Shown here: piece after piece, positions 5,814 to 6,035 of the stretch
Layout of the letters: every line of letters begins with the position of its first letter
How positions within the stretch are numbered: position 1 is the first letter of the stretch
Source of the DNA: Aldersonia sp036524855
Lineage (GTDB): Bacteria > Actinomycetota > Actinomycetes > Mycobacteriales > Mycobacteriaceae
Assembly (NCBI GenBank): GCA_036524855.1
Contig: DATDBL010000367.1
Coordinates: 1-6,035, forward strand
Length of the DNA stretch: 6,035 bases
Direction of reading: 5' to 3'
The notes under the pieces: model-generated
The model's input: only the letters and a program-made list of their open reading frames with translations
The model's database searches: none
Told to the model about the DNA's origin: nothing
Program-made: the position numbers and the translations under genes

Positions 5814-5868
5814 ACACTAGTGTTTACTGCTTAGTAACTTACGGAGCCGTAACCTACTATGGAGTAGG
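5814..5868. promoter_or_regulatory. Four consecutive inverted repeats before the desaturase
   Basis: This AT-richer stretch holds four short dyads almost end to end. They are the palindrome ACACTAGTGT (5814-5823); TTACT-gctt-AGTAA (5824-5837); TTACGG-ag-CCGTAA (5839-5852); and CCTACT-atgg-AGTAGG (5853-5868). They end 54 bases before the desaturase start and overlap the likely promoter; TACTAT at 5855-5860 is a possible -10. Binding by one or more dimeric repressors, such as TetR-family lipid regulators, is inferred. The repeats themselves are directly visible. Confidence 0.6.
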
Positions 5869-5908
5869 TCGAGTGCTGCACCAGCGGCACGAGAACCACC
5901 ACATCGTC

Positions 5909-5914
5909 AGGAGG
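5909..5914 (+). promoter_or_regulatory. Strong Shine-Dalgarno for the TTG start at 5923
   Basis: AGGAGG lies 8 bases before TTG at 5923. No ATG or GTG is positioned as well for the family N-terminus, so this site fixes the rare TTG start. Confidence 0.8.
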
Positions 5915-5922
5915 ACGAACCG

Positions 5923-6035
5923 TTGGCCATTTCGGACGTCAAGGAATACACCCACCTCACCGACGCCGACGTCGAAGCCCTCGGTGTCGAGCTGGACGCG
6001 ATCCGCCGCGACATCGAGGAATCGCGCGGCGAACG
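5923..6035 (+). CDS. Fatty acid desaturase N-terminus (DesA3-like), partial
   Basis: Only the first 37 codons and two bases are in the window: MAISDVKEYTHLTDADVEAL, then GVELDAIRRDIEESRGE. This resembles the N-terminus of actinobacterial membrane acyl-CoA Delta-9 desaturases such as mycobacterial DesA3, where 'AHLTDADVE.L..ELDAIRRD.EESRGE' precedes the first membrane span. Those enzymes introduce a double bond into stearoyl/palmitoyl-CoA using a di-iron centre, with electrons from a flavin reductase. The histidine boxes lie beyond the edge and cannot be checked. The TTG start is supported by AGGAGG at 8 bases. The stacked dyads upstream suggest regulated expression. The N-terminal pattern is distinctive, so the call is reasonably sure. 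Confidence 0.82.
   Translation, partial: MAISDVKEYTHLTDADVEALGVELDAIRRDIEESRGE

Noticed and set aside
1..6035. CRISPR array or tandem repeats
   Set aside because: No regularly spaced direct repeats were seen on reading through the window.

Overview
The window is GC-rich DNA that reads like a mycolic-acid actinobacterium of the Rhodococcus/Nocardia/Mycobacterium type. The evidence is the codon bias, the use of GTG and TTG starts, a DUF5994 protein, a coiled-coil protein like the mycobacterial 'IF2 family translation initiation factor' set, and the start of a DesA3-like fatty acid desaturase. The genus is inferred from protein resemblance recalled without a search.

Layout, left to right. A perfect 22-bp palindrome sits at the left edge. 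A leader with two small hairpins leads into an intact MFS transporter of the metabolite:H+ symporter type (140-1456, +). A gap of about 350 bp without a recognisable gene follows, then a small VOC/glyoxalase-like protein (1803-2159, +). Next come two gene fragments lying back to back. The first is the last 70 or so residues of an ImmA/IrrE-type protein on the minus strand (2309-2521). The second, abutting it, is a broken piece of an IS21-family transposase catalytic domain on the plus strand (2521-2728), carrying a frameshift and a stop. After about 460 bp without a convincing gene comes a 294-residue charged helical protein (3215-4099, +), convergent with a DUF5994 gene (4275-4820, -).

The right third (4864-5790) has no intact gene. 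Its distal part (5389-5790, minus strand) is the wreck of a large MalT/LAL-type LuxR-family regulator. Its conserved segments can still be read, but in several different frames. At the right edge an AT-richer regulatory region with four consecutive short inverted repeats leads to a strong Shine-Dalgarno and the TTG start of a fatty acid desaturase that runs off the window.

No operon or new multi-gene system is evident. The intact genes look like independent units. The stretch between the transporter and the desaturase looks like a zone of gene decay and recombination, with three unrelated remnants in about 3.5 kb. The most checkable signals are the stacked operator-like dyads before the desaturase, the edge palindrome, the ImmA/transposase junction, and a 17-base inverted repeat that contains the DUF5994 ribosome-binding site.
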